Below, in pieces: positions 1 to 12,017 of a stretch of 64,000 bases of DNA. The DNA comes from Ceratocystis colombiana (taxonomy: Eukaryota > Ascomycota > Sordariomycetes > Microascales > Ceratocystidaceae). The translations under genes and the position numbers were made by a program. Numbering within the stretch: the first letter of the stretch is position 1; every line of letters starts with the position of its first letter. The stretch covers positions 56,978-120,977 of the forward strand of contig JAOSLS010000053.1 in the NCBI GenBank assembly GCA_026419805.1, given 5' to 3'. The notes under the pieces are model-generated. The model ran no database searches and was not told where the DNA came from. It was given only the letters and a program-made list of their open reading frames with translations.

Positions 1-616
1 CCCCTAGAGACGTCGGGGACGCATACGGGTTTGTGTTTTGTGTAGCCTCAGACATGTCCGAGTCCTCTAGCTCCCATGAGTCAGTCACCTTGTTGCGAAT
101 CAGTCGGGGGTAGTAGTCCTTCTTGTACAGGTACTCTAGCACCGCTGAAAATATTTCGGGCTCCTCGTCGGGCAGTGCAATCCGCTTGTTGATGGACCCT
201 AGAAGCTGGCTGCGGCAGGCTGCGGCGAAGAAGGGCGACTGGCAGAGGACGTCTTCGTGCGCGGCGAACACACGCCCTTCTGGACCCACCACAATGGTAA
301 CGATAGGCGATGGCGAGGGCAGCGGCAGCTCCATCTCATCAGATAGGCGTCGGTGATTGCGGCCAGTGGAGATTTTGCGAGGCGGTGCAGCAGAGGGCTT
401 TGCCGTCTTTGGGGGCACTTTCGGCGGTGCCTTGGGCAGTGCCGTCTTGCTCGGAAACCTCAAAAGCGCCTTCGAAGACGGCGCCTGCTTTCCGTGGCTT
501 CCCCCTGGGTCGGGATTCCGCGATATACCAAGGCCAAAGACGCTTCTCTTGGGCTTGACGGACTTGCCTACGCGGGCCTGGTCATGTGGCCGTGGAGAGC
601 GCTTGAATATAGCCAT
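1..616 (-). CDS. BTB/POZ domain protein, C-terminus beyond the window
   Basis: An open frame runs leftwards from the ATG at 616-614 to the window edge without a stop, giving at least 205 residues. The first ~95 residues are basic and rich in Pro, Ser and Lys (low complexity, probably disordered). From about residue 100 a BTB/POZ fold begins: a hydrophobic strand (PIVTIVVGPEGRVFAAHEDV), then LCQSPFF, then ALPDEEPEIFSAVLEYLY, the usual order of BTB motifs with the F-x-AH-x-x-L-type core. BTB domains mediate dimerisation and often recruit Cullin-3 ubiquitin ligases; many fungal BTB proteins have no known target. Its real C-terminus, and so any second domain, cannot be seen. It is transcribed divergently from SEC11. 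The domain call is firm; the specific role is unknown. Confidence 0.8.
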   Translation of the reverse strand, partial: MAIFKRSPRPHDQARVGKSVKPKRSVFGLGISRNPDPGGSHGKQAPSSKALLRFPSKTALPKAPPKVPPKTAKPSAAPPRKISTGRNHRRLSDEMELPLPSPSPIVTIVVGPEGRVFAAHEDVLCQSPFFAAACRSQLLGSINKRIALPDEEPEIFSAVLEYLYKKDYYPRLIRNKVTDSWELEDSDMSEATQNTNPYASPTSLG

Positions 617-2406
617 GATGCTGGAGAATCGACGGGGACGCGGTGAGCGAGACACTGTAAAAGCGGAAATTGTCCAAAGCTTCTAGAGTCAGTCAAGACC
701 TAGAAGCAGAACGAGGGTATAAAAAGTAGGAATGGGAAAAGAGGACTAAACAAGTACACGAGCTTGTTTGTTCTACTCTATAGCTGGTAGGCGAAGGCGG
801 TAAGTAATATCTTTGTATCCGCCGTGTTGTGTAATTTCGGCTATTGCCAAGAGGACAGGAAAGAGCTAACGGCAAGAGATCTTATAAAAGATGCAAGTTG
901 GTTGCTTAACTCGTATCGCTGGGTATGCAAACTAGATACAGCGAAATGCAAGAAAAGAAGCAAACAGGCCAGCAGGCGAGCAAGCTAACTGGGAGTAGAT
1001 GTGGAGGCCAAATGCAAAAAGTAAAAAGCGAAAAATAAAAGGTATAAGCGCAAAAGGGCAAGCTAGATATATGGTGCTTGTCAACGTCGGGGGTATGCTT
1101 CGAGTAGTGGGAAAAATAGCACATTCACCTGCCCAGTCGAGGCCGGACGGCGAGCATTCTTATACTAATCTCAGACCCAGGCCGGCCTGCCCGGGTCTTC
1201 CTAACTAGCTCATTTAATGACTCTTTCTTCCGCTTATCAATAGCAGCCTGCATGTCTTGGACTTTGTCTTCTTCCCCTCGTCCTGCTCTCAGCCCAAAAG
1301 CAAGATGCAAGCTAGAAAGAAGGCGGCCAAAGCCTTAAGCTTAAACCCATGCGTTGTTAGCCCGTATAAGTCATTTGACTGGGGTATAGCTGCCCTGCTG
1401 CACAGTATAACATGTTATTCTCGCTCTGGCCCTGCATACCCCTGCTAGCCAACCCCGCCCCGTCTAGACAATGACTCTACTCCCGCCTGCACCTCATGCA
1501 ACCCCGCCTCGCGTTCGCCCCGTCTTGAGATAAGCATCCCTACAAGCTAGGGGCCGGGCAGCCTCACGTATTCAAAAAGCATAGTCACTATCAAATACAG
1601 GCTTGTCTGGACTGTTTATGGTCCTCTCGCTGTTATGTGTAAGCCAATGGCAGAGGCCGGCGGCTAGGGAGAGCGGGAATAAGATATGCCGAGCACCTCC
1701 ACAAGCTTCCATATTTAGGCAGAGCCAGCGGCCCGTCTTTCTCCAGCGCGATATGTGCCAATGGCTTTGCATATGTTTGTAATCTTCTTGCCGCCCCGGC
1801 CCGTCAACAGCTCCCAAGCTGTCACGGGTAGCTCGTTGGGCAGAAATGAGCAGGAACTTCCTTATCGCTAGCAGCAGAACGTCTAAAAGAAGGGTCCCCG
1901 GCTTCTATAGCAGACATCATGTGCCACTTCTGATGAGGCGGTGAGCTTATCCCCATACATCGATATATGTGCATATTATATACATGTCTATGTTGGTAGC
2001 AATCACCAAGTGCCTCGTATAGCATATGACACACCCTGTCCAAACCCTTAAGCCTAACCCAGATAAGAGAGCTATGGGGCTAGATAAGCCGAGTATCTCA
2101 GCCGAGTATTATCCGTGCGCCAAATGCAAATAGACGCGTTGCCCATAGGCGCTATCATCAGCCGCGATAAGAGATAAAGTGGGTCTCTATCTAAAGCGCA
2201 GTCGTGTCCGATTCAATCCTGAGCTTCTAAGCTGGGCCATTATTGTTGTTCAAGCTTTGCAGAGCCCACTGGAAGCCTTTGTCTGTCTACGGACTTTGTC
2301 TTTATATTACTGTCCCTCCCATCTTGCGCTCCTTTTTCCTATTACTCGTAATATCTCGAAGTCCCACCCCAACACACCAGCTAGAGCCAAAGAATCGTCC
2401 CCAACC
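617..2406. other. Intergenic region between BTB gene and SEC11
   Basis: About 1.8 kb between two divergent genes. No frame with recognisable coding character or family motif was found on either strand; the open frames are short and low in similarity to anything known. It should hold the promoters of both neighbours. The 100 bp before the SEC11 ATG are pyrimidine-rich, as is usual for fungal leaders. Confidence 0.5.
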
Positions 2407-3164
2407 ATGCTCGGTGTTACTGTAAACCCGCGCCAAACGGCCGGTCAAGTGCTAACTTTTTGCATGATTCTAACCACAGCCTTCATGGTACGCAGTCTTG
2501 CCCACTTGTCTTTTTTCCCGTCATGGTATCCAGGGCACCACCTGCGCCAGTTCGCCAGGCCCGCGTCTCTATCCAAGCATTGCTAACCCGTTTATGCGCC
2601 ACCCTCTAGATGTGGAAGGGCCTATCCGTAGTTGCCGACTCGCCGTCCCCAATTGTCGTCGTCCTCTCCGGATCTATGGAGCCGGCGTTCCAGCGTGGCG
2701 ATCTGCTCTTCCTCTGGAACCGCAATATCATAAGCGAAACGGATGTCGGTGAAGTTGTTGTGTATAACGTGGCGGGCAAGGAGATTCCCATTGTACACCG
2801 CGTGGTGCGCAAGTTTGGCGAGGGGTAAGACAACATCAGCTCTCTAAAGCAACCTCTTGGTTCTCTTCCTGGTGCTCTTCGCAGTTCCATATTCAAGTAC
2901 TCTTGCTAACCTTCATGCCCTACCTCCCTGTATCTGTGCAGCCCCGAAGCCAAGATGCTCACCAAAGGTGACAACAACAATGGCGACGATACGGATCTAT
3001 ACGCACACGGCCAGGACTTTCTAGTGCGTAAAGACATAATTGGGAGCGTCTTTGGTTATATCCCATTTGTCGGCTACGTAACTATCCTACTCTCAGAATA
3101 CCCTTGGCTGAAGACAGCTATGCTAGGGTTGATGGGACTAGTTGCGGTGTTGCAGCGGGAGTAA
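2407..3164 (+). CDS. SEC11: Signal peptidase complex catalytic subunit Sec11
   Basis: Three exons: 2407-2487, 2610-2824 and 2942-3164. The introns are 2488-2609 (GTACGC...CTCTAG) and 2825-2941 (GTAAGA...TGCAG); the product is 172 residues, the usual Sec11 length. It is the membrane-bound serine protease of the ER signal peptidase complex, which removes signal peptides from secretory proteins. Exon 1 gives the short cytosolic end and the start of the transmembrane helix. Exon 2 carries the hallmark SGSMEPAFQRGD box with the catalytic Ser, and IPIVHRVV with the His that replaces the bacterial Lys. Exon 3 has LTKGDNN with the conserved Asp, and a hydrophobic C-terminal segment (LKTAMLGLMGLVAVL). 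The gene converges on the kinesin gene, whose stop lies 280 bp away. The assignment is secure from motifs and length; the splice sites are inferred by reading-frame continuity. Confidence 0.96.
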
Positions 3165-3444
3165 GGTTACAGATACACACATATATATAGTATATTCCAA
3201 CATGCATCCAGACGACTGGTGCGTTTGAGCAATCAACATTCTTCTTCTACATGCAGTCAACAATGCAATCTAAGTAAGGCATGCCACGACGAAAGAAAAG
3301 GCATGCAAGTAAGTGGAGAATAAAAAGAGACATACAAAAAGCAAACATTAACTGTGACATGTACATGCCATGCCAACCACGTCCACCCCACTTACAAACC
3401 TTTTACTCTAGCTAGTCCCGCTCGCCCCTGGCGTCTTCTTCTCT

Positions 3445-6068
3445 CTAATAGTCCTCTTCGCGTCGTTTCGCCACTATTTTGCGCATGCTCGCCCTCTTTT
3501 GCTGGCCCGTTGTCCCCGAAGCTCCCACAATACTTGGACTTGCGCTTCGTGAAGACGACACCGAAGACCGGCCCGACTCTATGGCAAGCTCCCCGCCAAA
3601 CCGCAGTTTCTCTAGCCGCTTACTCAGGCTGCCAACTTCGCGTACGCCCATCACTGGTGCAAAATCCTCGCGCTCGCCCAGCGGAACGCGCTTTGTCGGG
3701 CTGCGTTGCGCGAGTTCCCGCTTCATGACGGCTACCTCGCGGCGTAGACGTTCATTTTCCTCTTCTAGGTTTTCAATCAGAACGTTCTCCTTGTCCTCTT
3801 GCTCCTCGAGCTCGTCAAGCGCAAGACCCTTTTCAAGAAGCTCAATCTTGCGATCAAGATGTGCTTCGCCACGCTCCTGCTCTAGTGCGAGATTCGTCTT
3901 CCAGCGCGCTAATTCCAGCTCTAGTCGTGTGTCAAACTCCGTTGCACACTCTTCTCGGATGACTTGCTCCTGTTCCAGCATCTTATCTTCCATCGTGAGA
4001 AGATGGGCCTCGGCCTCGAGACGAGCCTGGGCTTCGGCTGCTACATCAGCTCGCAAGGCCTCGATTTCCTCTGAAAGGCGTGCAATCTCCAGTGCAGCCA
4101 GCTCCATGGTTCCCCGCTCATCCATGTGCTGCGTTTGGGCAATATGAGCTGGGCTGGGTGTGCGAAAGGGCTTCTGGGGTGGGTGTAGCATGGGCCGGCG
4201 GCTATTGGCCACTGGGGGAGGCGACATGAGTATTTCGCTGGGAGAAATCGACCGTACCGACGCTGATGAGGTAGAGTCGGCGTTGGAGAATATGGATGGA
4301 ATACGGGGAACAGAAACCTCGCGGGCAAGAGCACCGTATCGCAGGATTTGAGACGTGGCGTTAAAATCACCATATGGGTCGGCCGTGACAATCATTACGC
4401 CCTTTTGTGGTGGCCGGGAGGACGAGGCCATGTGCGATGAGGGAAACGAGTTGGAAAACAAAAGCTCGGTCAGTTTGCACTGGCGGAAGGGTACAATATT
4501 GGGCTTGTTGCTAGTTTGCATCTGCAAGCATTGTCCCAGATACATCAGGCTCTCATTGATCTTGCCGGCCTCAGCCAAAGTAGCACCCTGTGTCTTGGCG
4601 TCGCGGGCTCTCTCACTACCTGCTAGATCAACAATAGTTAGAGTGCTCCCAGCCCAAGTGGCCGAGCGTCTGCCCATCTTTCGCTTCTTGATTTCGACCG
4701 CAAAGAAACCATGGCTTCTACTGCTGACACTGTTGCTGCCCGTGCCAGTAACACGGCGCTCTTGTAGACCAGCCTCCAGCACAAGGATAGCTTCGTGGTA
4801 GTTCGAGCAAATGACCTTCCTCAAGCCAGCAACTACTTTGCGGTCTGGGCTTGCTTCTGTGCTCTTAAATAACAGCGGCCGACGACGGGGCTCCTTTCCT
4901 CCAGGGGGTTTGATGGGCGGTGTAAGCAAGTCAAAAATGCGATCGTTGTACACTTCATACATGGAAAGAACAACGCAATATTCAGCGTTTTCATCGGAGG
5001 CGATTGTTACCCAGGGACTGATATCGGGCTTGGTGGGGAGATTGCTGGGCCGTGCAAGGAAGCGGCGGTTGGGGTTGGTAGTTGATGTTTCGCCCTGTAA
5101 ATTTGGTTTAGTATATCTTCGAGAACTAGCTGAGGAGGTAGTCCTCATAAACGACATTGTCGGTTGGGTTGGTGTAAGCATGCTAGTACGGTGCCACTGG
5201 GCAAAAGCCGATCTGTTGCGCGAGTTGCTGTGGTTCAAGTTCTGACTAAAGAATCGAAGGGGCTTGTCAATCGTGGCAGCAGACGACTGGTCATTCTGCC
5301 TATTACATGACTCTTGTGGTCCGCCGCTCGGCAAGACCCACGGCGAGTGTGGTTGGTTGTGATTATCAGTAGTTAAGGCGGGGTGTGTGCCTACAAACAT
5401 GGGAGTTCCTGATCGCGAGCTACTACCCCGAGAGGAACCCAGGTCTCCATATACATTATCAATGAATGTAGTAGCGGTGGTAACTGCAGCTTCAGAGGCG
5501 TCGGCCGTTTGGACTTCAGCCTCGAGCGAGGGGCTGTCATAGATATCGGCAATTCGTGGGCCAATAGCGCGGAAAACAGCATCAAGAGAGAGTTGCGTCA
5601 GGCCGCGCTGAGACTTAGAGCCAAGAATAGTATGTGACTAAGCAGGTTTAATATCAGAGGTTAGCAGTTGTGAACTAAATTAGGCAATTGCTGTTGCTGG
5701 GTCGAAAGTTAAAATCGACAATTGCCTTGACTTGCCTTTCCTGAGCCAGTCACACCGAGCGTCGCCACCAACGCATCAGTCCCTTCACCGCCTTGAGGGG
5801 CCAGCACGCCTTCAATTAATGGCAGAATCTGGGTATCTTGGAAGACATCTAGTTGTGTCGAGGCTTCTTCAAAGACTTGCGTAAAGGCAAACTTTTCGAT
5901 GGCTCGGCGCCGGTCGCCTGGCGGATCGATTGTAATGTGTGTCGGTAAAAGATCTTCTTGTTCGGGTTCTTCAACGATAAGAAAACGGGTTGAGCCGCCG
6001 GATCTAGAAGGAGGCGGTCGCAGACGCAGGTATACCTGAAAGAGGTTGGCCTGCTTGTCGGAAGCCAT
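3445..6068 (-). CDS. Kinesin motor protein, probably kinesin-6-like
   Basis: Two exons: 6068-5736 (111 codons) and 5637-3445. The intron at 5735-5638 is 98 bp with a GC donor (AAG|GCAAGT) and a TTAG acceptor; joining them gives about 841 residues. The splice rebuilds the P-loop GVTGSGKSHT (residues 105-114). Further motor motifs follow: SMYEVYNDRIFDLL, switch I SVSSRSH, switch II VDLAGSERA, then KINESLMYLGQCL and VPFRQCKLTELL. A Ser/Thr/Asn-rich insertion of roughly 130 residues lies between the P-loop and SMYEVYNDR. A large motor-domain insertion is typical of kinesin-6 (MKLP1/KIF20, yeast Klp9), which acts at the spindle midzone, so that class is my inference. After the motor there is a linker and a long Glu-rich coiled coil (about residues 620-780), then a Ser-rich tail. 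It converges on SEC11. Kinesin identity is certain; the subclass is moderate. Confidence 0.93.
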
Positions 6069-9000
6069 GATATAAGAAGATGCTGACGACAGCTTGGTGG
6101 GCGATACAAGTAAAAGGGATATTGTGTTGATGGAAGCCGTGCTAGGATAGATGGCTCTACAACGTCATCAACTATCTAATATCAGCGGCACTCCCTTAGG
6201 GTTCGTAGTGTAGAGATGGTAATATTGTAAAGAAAGGAAGCTAAAGTTTAGACGAAGCGCGCAATTATACCGGGACTAAAGTAGGTTAAAGTAGATGAGA
6301 AGCAGGTACACAGGCTTTAGTTTTTCCCTTGCTTTGTTTTTGCTGAAGTTTATGAGCTAGGCAGGTGCAGTCCGTACCATGGGTCAAGGCTAAGAAGACG
6401 TGGCGTAGCGCAATACATGATGCTAAAATACCTTATTGACTTTGGGTATCCTGGCGTTGCTGGGCAACAGAAGCATGATGGGCTTTGGCAAATGGCAGCC
6501 ACATGGTGACTATGACTGACAGCTGTCAGTACAAAAAAATGGAAGTTGCAGACTTTAAACCTAGGTCTGTAAATAAGACTTGGTGTTAGCATCCCTTCGT
6601 AGAACATGTCTAGTAGAACAGTAGTAGCCAATCGGAGCTAGCAAATATGCTAAATTTGAATACGTCCTTTAGTACCCTTAAACTCGATTTTGGTTTCTCG
6701 GTATTGCTTGCTGAGGATCCCTTGAAATATCTACCTTGCGACGTTGGCCCGGCTAAATACCGGGTGATAACGACTACCGGCCAGGGGGTCTTATCAGGTT
6801 CTTATCAAAGTGGCAATCTCTTATCAGGCTGTTGGCAACTTTCGTCCTCTTCTCTACGAACGACAACATGATTCGGCGGTCAGAGAATGCTGCTGCTAAC
6901 TTTTAGGGTCTCATTTTCGAGTGCTCAATGAAGGAGACAAAGATGGAGATTTACGTCCAGCACACGAAAAGACAGTCTGGTCGCTTCCTGATTTTGGCCG
7001 TGCCTCTTGCATGTCGACGTTGCAGTGTCTACTAGCCGGCCAGTGCAACAATGTTGACGGTTGGCTAATCCACTAACCACGTCGTCGTGCTTAAGATTTC
7101 GCGCTGTGGTTAAATGCACTGACTTGGGCATTTTGGAAGGCTTGCATGTTGTAGGTTCTGACGAGAAAGCGGATAACAGGAGGGGAGAAGAGGCGAAAAA
7201 CGAGACATGCATGCAGGGTAAGAAAACTTGAAAATACTATACAGGTCGACAGACACACGGATACACATACACGCAAATACACGAACCAATACCCTTTGTG
7301 GCTTGCATCAACTTTGATCATATTTGCTCGGCTTGTCACCCATGAGTTGTTTGAGTCTAGACATTCCCTGGGCACTAAAGTAGGGGCTAAAAGTAGCGGT
7401 CAAGGCTTTTCGCCAACTATCGAAGCGACCAACAGATGGGCCTGCAGCGAAGTGATTTCATGTGTCAGGTTAGTATGGAGTTAATTTAGGGTGGGCAGAA
7501 AGTAGACCAAAGTCACAAAAGAAGCCCTAGCCGGGACTTGTAGACTTGTAGAGTCGCAGAGGAGCGTTCAAAAGCTATTGCATGGTCTAGAGCCTGGAGC
7601 GTGTATCAAAGGCGCCTTGCAAAACAAAACGACGCATTGTAGATGGAAGAAAACAAAGAAATGGAAGTATGGCAGGGGGCGAGGGACTAAGTCGAGCGTT
7701 CGGCTGTGGCTATGGCCTTAGGATCGTGGGCCAGGGCTAACTGCAGTAATGTCGTCACATAGCTCAAGGTTGAACGCTATAATTGGGACTGTTAGGTCGG
7801 AAACATTTGAATCATAATTTGAGCCTTTCTACTAAGCGAGAAGCACGAGTGCGGAGAATGAACAACAGGCGCGGGGGATAGAGAGAAGAAAAGGGCAGAG
7901 ACAAAAGTAAGAAACAGCAGTGAAATGGAAAAATATGCGAGGAAAAGAATTAATCAAAAGGAACAAGCAAGGGGGCTGAAATAATCTAATGAAACAAAAA
8001 ATGGCTAGGAAGAGGAACAAAGCAAGAATGAAAGGAGTGCATAGAGTACGTACAGAGTACATAAATAATAACACATGGGGAGATCACAAGTACGGGTACA
8101 GGTACAGGGAGACAGATGCATACGGCACGGCACTACAAAGAGCCTGCACCTAGTACTAGTACAAATCATAGTCAGTCAGCATAGCGCGTGTCATACGGGC
8201 GCCGGCGTACAGGGAGTCTATCTCTCACATCCGATACATTATGGCTCACCGTTCCGCTGCACTGGTGTTGTGAAGCCAGTTTACTAGCAAGCCAAATCCA
8301 GGCCATCATTGGTTGGCTGTAGCCCCTTAGTTGGTGGCCTAAGATGATCTAAAGTGATCCAAGGTACACAGCCAGACGCTGTGATTGGTGGTTTTCAGAA
8401 CAAGGAATCAAGGTCGACAAGGCAGGCACTTGAGCCACGAGATGATTCCCCACAAAAAAGTTTTTAAACCTTGCAGGTTTTACTACAACTGGTGGCGGCA
8501 CGTTATTAACATCTCAAAACCGCCGCAACTACCTACTTCAAGGCGAGGGGGAAAGAAAAAAATTTTAGCATGGAAACAGGACGAAATTTTTTCGCGGCTT
8601 AGATCAGGAGCAGAGTGCATGATAAAACTAGATAGAACGTGATGGGAATAGGCAATTACAAGCAATTGCAATCAACCGCAAGCGGCAGTCACGTCATGCT
8701 ACTGCAGCTCGTGGCCTTTGCAACTGCTTATTGCTGGAGTTTGGTAGTGGTAAAGCGATATGAGTATAATGCTGTAATTGGCTAGTTATCATCTGAAAGC
8801 ACGTGAATAAAGCGACTGCAACTGCTTCTTGTTGTTCAGTCCGTTTGTTGTAGTTGCCTCCTGGTATTATCTGCTCCGCTTCTTTTTTTTTTTACCTTTT
8901 TTCGTACCTTCTCTTTTTGCTGACACCCCTCACTCATATCCCTCCCTTTTTTTCTTTTCTCACGTCACGGTCTCCGTCCCGTTCCTCTTTTTTTTCTTCC

Positions 9001-9176
9001 TTTCTTTTTGTCTTCCCTCCCCAGACAAAGCATCTGTCGCTAGGTTTTATCACCACCAGCAACCCCCACCGACCGGCCGCCGCCAATCTCGCAGCTTCCT
9101 TTGAAACCCACTTTCACGCCTATAATACTCGCTTTTTTATATCCCAATGTTAACTGCTGCTGCGCTGTAAATTGCC
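6069..9176. other. Long intergenic region upstream of the regulator gene
   Basis: Between the divergent kinesin and CRF1-like genes. I see no gene with recognisable domains. It contains CCAAT-type motifs (around 8311 and 8381), a 12-bp palindrome TGACAGCTGTCA near 6511, and from about 8830 a strongly pyrimidine-biased strand with long T and C runs. That bias is typical of fungal promoters and long 5' leaders of highly regulated genes. Confidence 0.45.
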
Positions 9177-9229
9177 ACTACGGGACATGCCTTAACCAAA
9201 GCCTTCCTTGCCTTGGTATGTCCCGTAGT
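9177..9229 (+). promoter_or_regulatory. Perfect 12-bp inverted repeat in the leader/promoter
   Basis: ACTACGGGACAT (9177-9188) and its exact reverse complement ATGTCCCGTAGT (9218-9229) are separated by 29 bp, with a further CC/GG pair inside the stem after one mismatch. It lies about 560 bp before the ATG of the CRF1-like gene. It could be an RNA hairpin in a long leader or a paired binding site for a dimeric factor; the sequence does not tell which. Confidence 0.55.
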
Positions 9230-9791
9230 CCACCGACCTAACGACAGACAACCTTGATCGCCCCATACAAACCAAGAATATTCAAGACCATCCAAGACGG
9301 ACCCGTCAACCCAAATTTATTGCTCTATTTTCTCCGTTTCCTCTCGCTTGTTTAGCTTGAATTCTTTTTTTTTTCTCTCTCCATCCTCCCCTTCCTTCAA
9401 AATCTTTCGCCCAGCAATTGCGTTTTCTTTGGGCATTCTTTTCTCACCTCTCCCTACCTCTTCGTCAAATAGGAGAGAAACAAAAAGCTTCACATCAAAA
9501 ATCTGTTGCGATAGCACGACCCCCTCCCCCCCCTTCTTCCACCATAAATCTCTTTTCTGCCACTTTAGTGCAAACAACCTCCCGAAGCTCGTCCTCGTGC
9601 TGCAAACAAACGAACCGGACCATACATTCACCATAGTACCCAACACCCTCAACAGATAACTGCCAGAGTTTACTACTCAAGAACATTCAGCGGAATAAAC
9701 AAACTAGAACCCGAAGTTTCTTTCTCTCACAAAACGTACTACTATCTATTGCTTCACTCCCCTTACTCTCACATCTTGCCTTCACACAACC

Positions 9792-12017
9792 ATGAAGACA
9801 ATAACGCCAAAAAAGACTCTGGCTCCTCCCAGAAAGACCGTGGTCGGTCCTAGAAAGACCACCGGTCCTAGAAAGGCGCCCGTTGTGCTTCCCCAGACAG
9901 CTCGCAAACATGTCGCAAGCAAAAACACAGCTCGCAAGCAAAATATCAGCTCAGCTGCTAGGAAACACATGCCAAGTAAAAACCCCGCCAGAAAAAACCT
10001 GGCCCTCAAGAACCCATCTTGCTCAAAGTCTACCGCCTCTAAAAATCTGGCTTCCAAAAACTTGGCCTCCAAATCTTCTACCATGTCAGGTAAAACTTCA
10101 AAACGGCCCGGAAAGGGGAAAAAACGTAGACGAGAAGTTACTCCCGATGATTCAGATCTCAGTGATACCTCTGGCTACTCAGCACTTGAGGATGTCACTG
10201 ACACTTCAGATGACGACGACGAGGAGGTCGAAATGGCCGAGGAAGAGCATCTGACTGGCTTGGACGGCAATTCAGGCCCATACCTCTCTACCGAAGATGA
10301 CAATGACAACGACGAACTAGATGTAAATGATCTGGACGGCAATGGCGATCATGATGACGAAGACGATATTGCAATTGCTGATTCTACAGACGATGAAGCC
10401 GGCGAAGAAGACGACGAAGACGAAGATGGCCAAGTTGAGATGGAAGATGACGAGGACCACAACCTTGGGATCGAACTCGACATTGACGGGGACAATGAAT
10501 CTATTGATGGCGACATTGACGAAACCAGCAGCTGGGCCGGTGTATCCGAAGATGAGATTCTTGCTGCCGTTGCGGACTCGACTCAAGACTCCTCTCATGT
10601 CCGAAAAGTGCGTTTTGACGTACCCTCTAGTGATTCAGACTCTACAGACACTGACGAGGAAGAAGACCACGGCAACTTCTTCCCCGATCTTTTCATCCCG
10701 CAGCGCAATCTTGATCCCAACTTTAGACGCGAGATTGAGAACGATAGCGATGGCTCATGTTCCTCCGGCTCATTTTGGGACTTCAACGCTCCATATGAAA
10801 CAAGCAATGTGCAGCAAAATACACCCAACGGCGCCAACTCGCAGGAATCTGCCTTTGTATTCGAAATGCCCATCAACATTCCTGGAGCCATGATAGACTC
10901 CCTAAATCCCACCGACCAGCCTGCCTCTATAAATGCGCCTCTTTCTATGCAATCTACCCGCCAGCAAGTGGAGGATGCCTCAGTTGCTGTTGCCGCTGCC
11001 ACCACAATGAACTTTGATATTACTGAGAATGAGATGGACGGATACGAGACTGATGGAGACACTACCGAAGAAGATGAACCCGAGCCTATTGTACGTCGCA
11101 GGGTCCGCCACGGAACTCCCGAAGCCCCTCGAACCGACTCCGAAACAGACCGGCCAGCCAAGGCACGTAGAGGCCATCCACGTGCTGCCTCGTTTGACTT
11201 GGACAAGTCGGATGAAAAGCCTATTGTCGTGGCAAACCCGCATTCGCGCAAGATGATGATCTTTACTCCAGACAATCGTAGACGCAGAATGGAGATATCT
11301 CCAGAGCAGTTTGACGTGGGTGATATGTGTGATTTTGACTTTTTCACCTCTGTCAGCGACGCCTCACCTGCTGGCACCATGCATGGCGACCTATTGAACA
11401 ATGCATTCTTTTCCTCTCCTGGGGTTTTTCCTCCCTTGCAAGGCAACATGCGTTATGAGCCCTTTCTAGATCCGCTTTTTGAGACGCAAGAAGAAGAGTT
11501 TGACTCGGACGTTGCAGGCGATGAGGAAGAAGGCGAGAAGTCTTTGAATCTCGAAGACTTTTTGGCCTTTGAGGACGACTCCGAAGGTGAAGATGGTGAT
11601 CTCCAAGACCTTGATGCTTTTAGTGGAGAAATGAGTCCTTCTAGACCGAGCAATCCAAGCAACCAACAAACAGATAACAGCGTTTTGCATCATCTCACAC
11701 CCTTGACTGTCGGGTCATTTCGGCGTAATCAAATAGACAAGCAACTGCTATTTAGCTCACAGGCTTCCCAAGACTCGCTATCCTTCAGCGGCCCTTACCA
11801 TAGTATGGCTCTTAAGGGAATCAAATCTGGTCGCTTTGAAGCGGCGGGCGGCGTACCTCTGACGCCGATTAGGCGGCGCAAACCATCACAGGACTTTACT
11901 ACCAGCCCGCTTGATACCGTCTCGACAAAGCGCAAGGCAACCAGCGAAATTGCGTCTCTTGGTCATAAGAGACAACGCAGCATCTCGGATGTTACGCCCA
12001 CTGGCATCAATGTTTAG
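9792..12017 (+). CDS. Acidic IFH1/CRF1-like transcriptional regulator
   Basis: A 741-codon frame from ATG 9792 to TAG 12015-12017, no intron needed. The N-terminus (residues 1-115) is very basic, with repeated ARK/SKN/RKN motifs. Residues 120-250 are an Asp/Glu-rich tract. It then reads EDEILAAVADS, VRKVRFDVP, FFPDLFIPQ and, near residue 420, GYETDGDTTEEDEPEP, followed by PIVVANPHSRKMMIF. This order resembles fungal proteins of the CRF1/IFH1 family (Pfam CRF1), coactivators or corepressors that act with Fhl1-type forkhead factors at ribosomal-protein promoters. The match is from memory of the family, so function is inferred. The same frame stays open for 70 codons after the TAG, with the same acidic character, so the natural protein is probably longer. 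A pyrimidine-rich leader of almost 1 kb precedes it. SSF1, a ribosome-assembly gene, lies downstream. Confidence 0.75.
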   Translation: MKTITPKKTLAPPRKTVVGPRKTTGPRKAPVVLPQTARKHVASKNTARKQNISSAARKHMPSKNPARKNLALKNPSCSKSTASKNLASKNLASKSSTMSGKTSKRPGKGKKRRREVTPDDSDLSDTSGYSALEDVTDTSDDDDEEVEMAEEEHLTGLDGNSGPYLSTEDDNDNDELDVNDLDGNGDHDDEDDIAIADSTDDEAGEEDDEDEDGQVEMEDDEDHNLGIELDIDGDNESIDGDIDETSSWAGVSEDEILAAVADSTQDSSHVRKVRFDVPSSDSDSTDTDEEEDHGNFFPDLFIPQRNLDPNFRREIENDSDGSCSSGSFWDFNAPYETSNVQQNTPNGANSQESAFVFEMPINIPGAMIDSLNPTDQPASINAPLSMQSTRQQVEDASVAVAAATTMNFDITENEMDGYETDGDTTEEDEPEPIVRRRVRHGTPEAPRTDSETDRPAKARRGHPRAASFDLDKSDEKPIVVANPHSRKMMIFTPDNRRRRMEISPEQFDVGDMCDFDFFTSVSDASPAGTMHGDLLNNAFFSSPGVFPPLQGNMRYEPFLDPLFETQEEEFDSDVAGDEEEGEKSLNLEDFLAFEDDSEGEDGDLQDLDAFSGEMSPSRPSNPSNQQTDNSVLHHLTPLTVGSFRRNQIDKQLLFSSQASQDSLSFSGPYHSMALKGIKSGRFEAAGGVPLTPIRRRKPSQDFTTSPLDTVSTKRKATSEIASLGHKRQRSISDVTPTGINV

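Noticed and set aside
3479..4147. 222-codon plus-strand frame opposite the kinesin tail
   Set aside because: Arg/Ser-rich shadow of the coiled-coil coding sequence.
8829..9153. Overlapping Phe/Ser/Pro-rich frames in the pyrimidine tract
   Set aside because: Composition follows from T/C runs of a promoter or leader, not from coding selection.
10595..11449. Long minus-strand open frame opposite the CRF1-like gene
   Set aside because: Shadow frame caused by the Ser/Asp codon bias of the real gene on the plus strand; no family motif.
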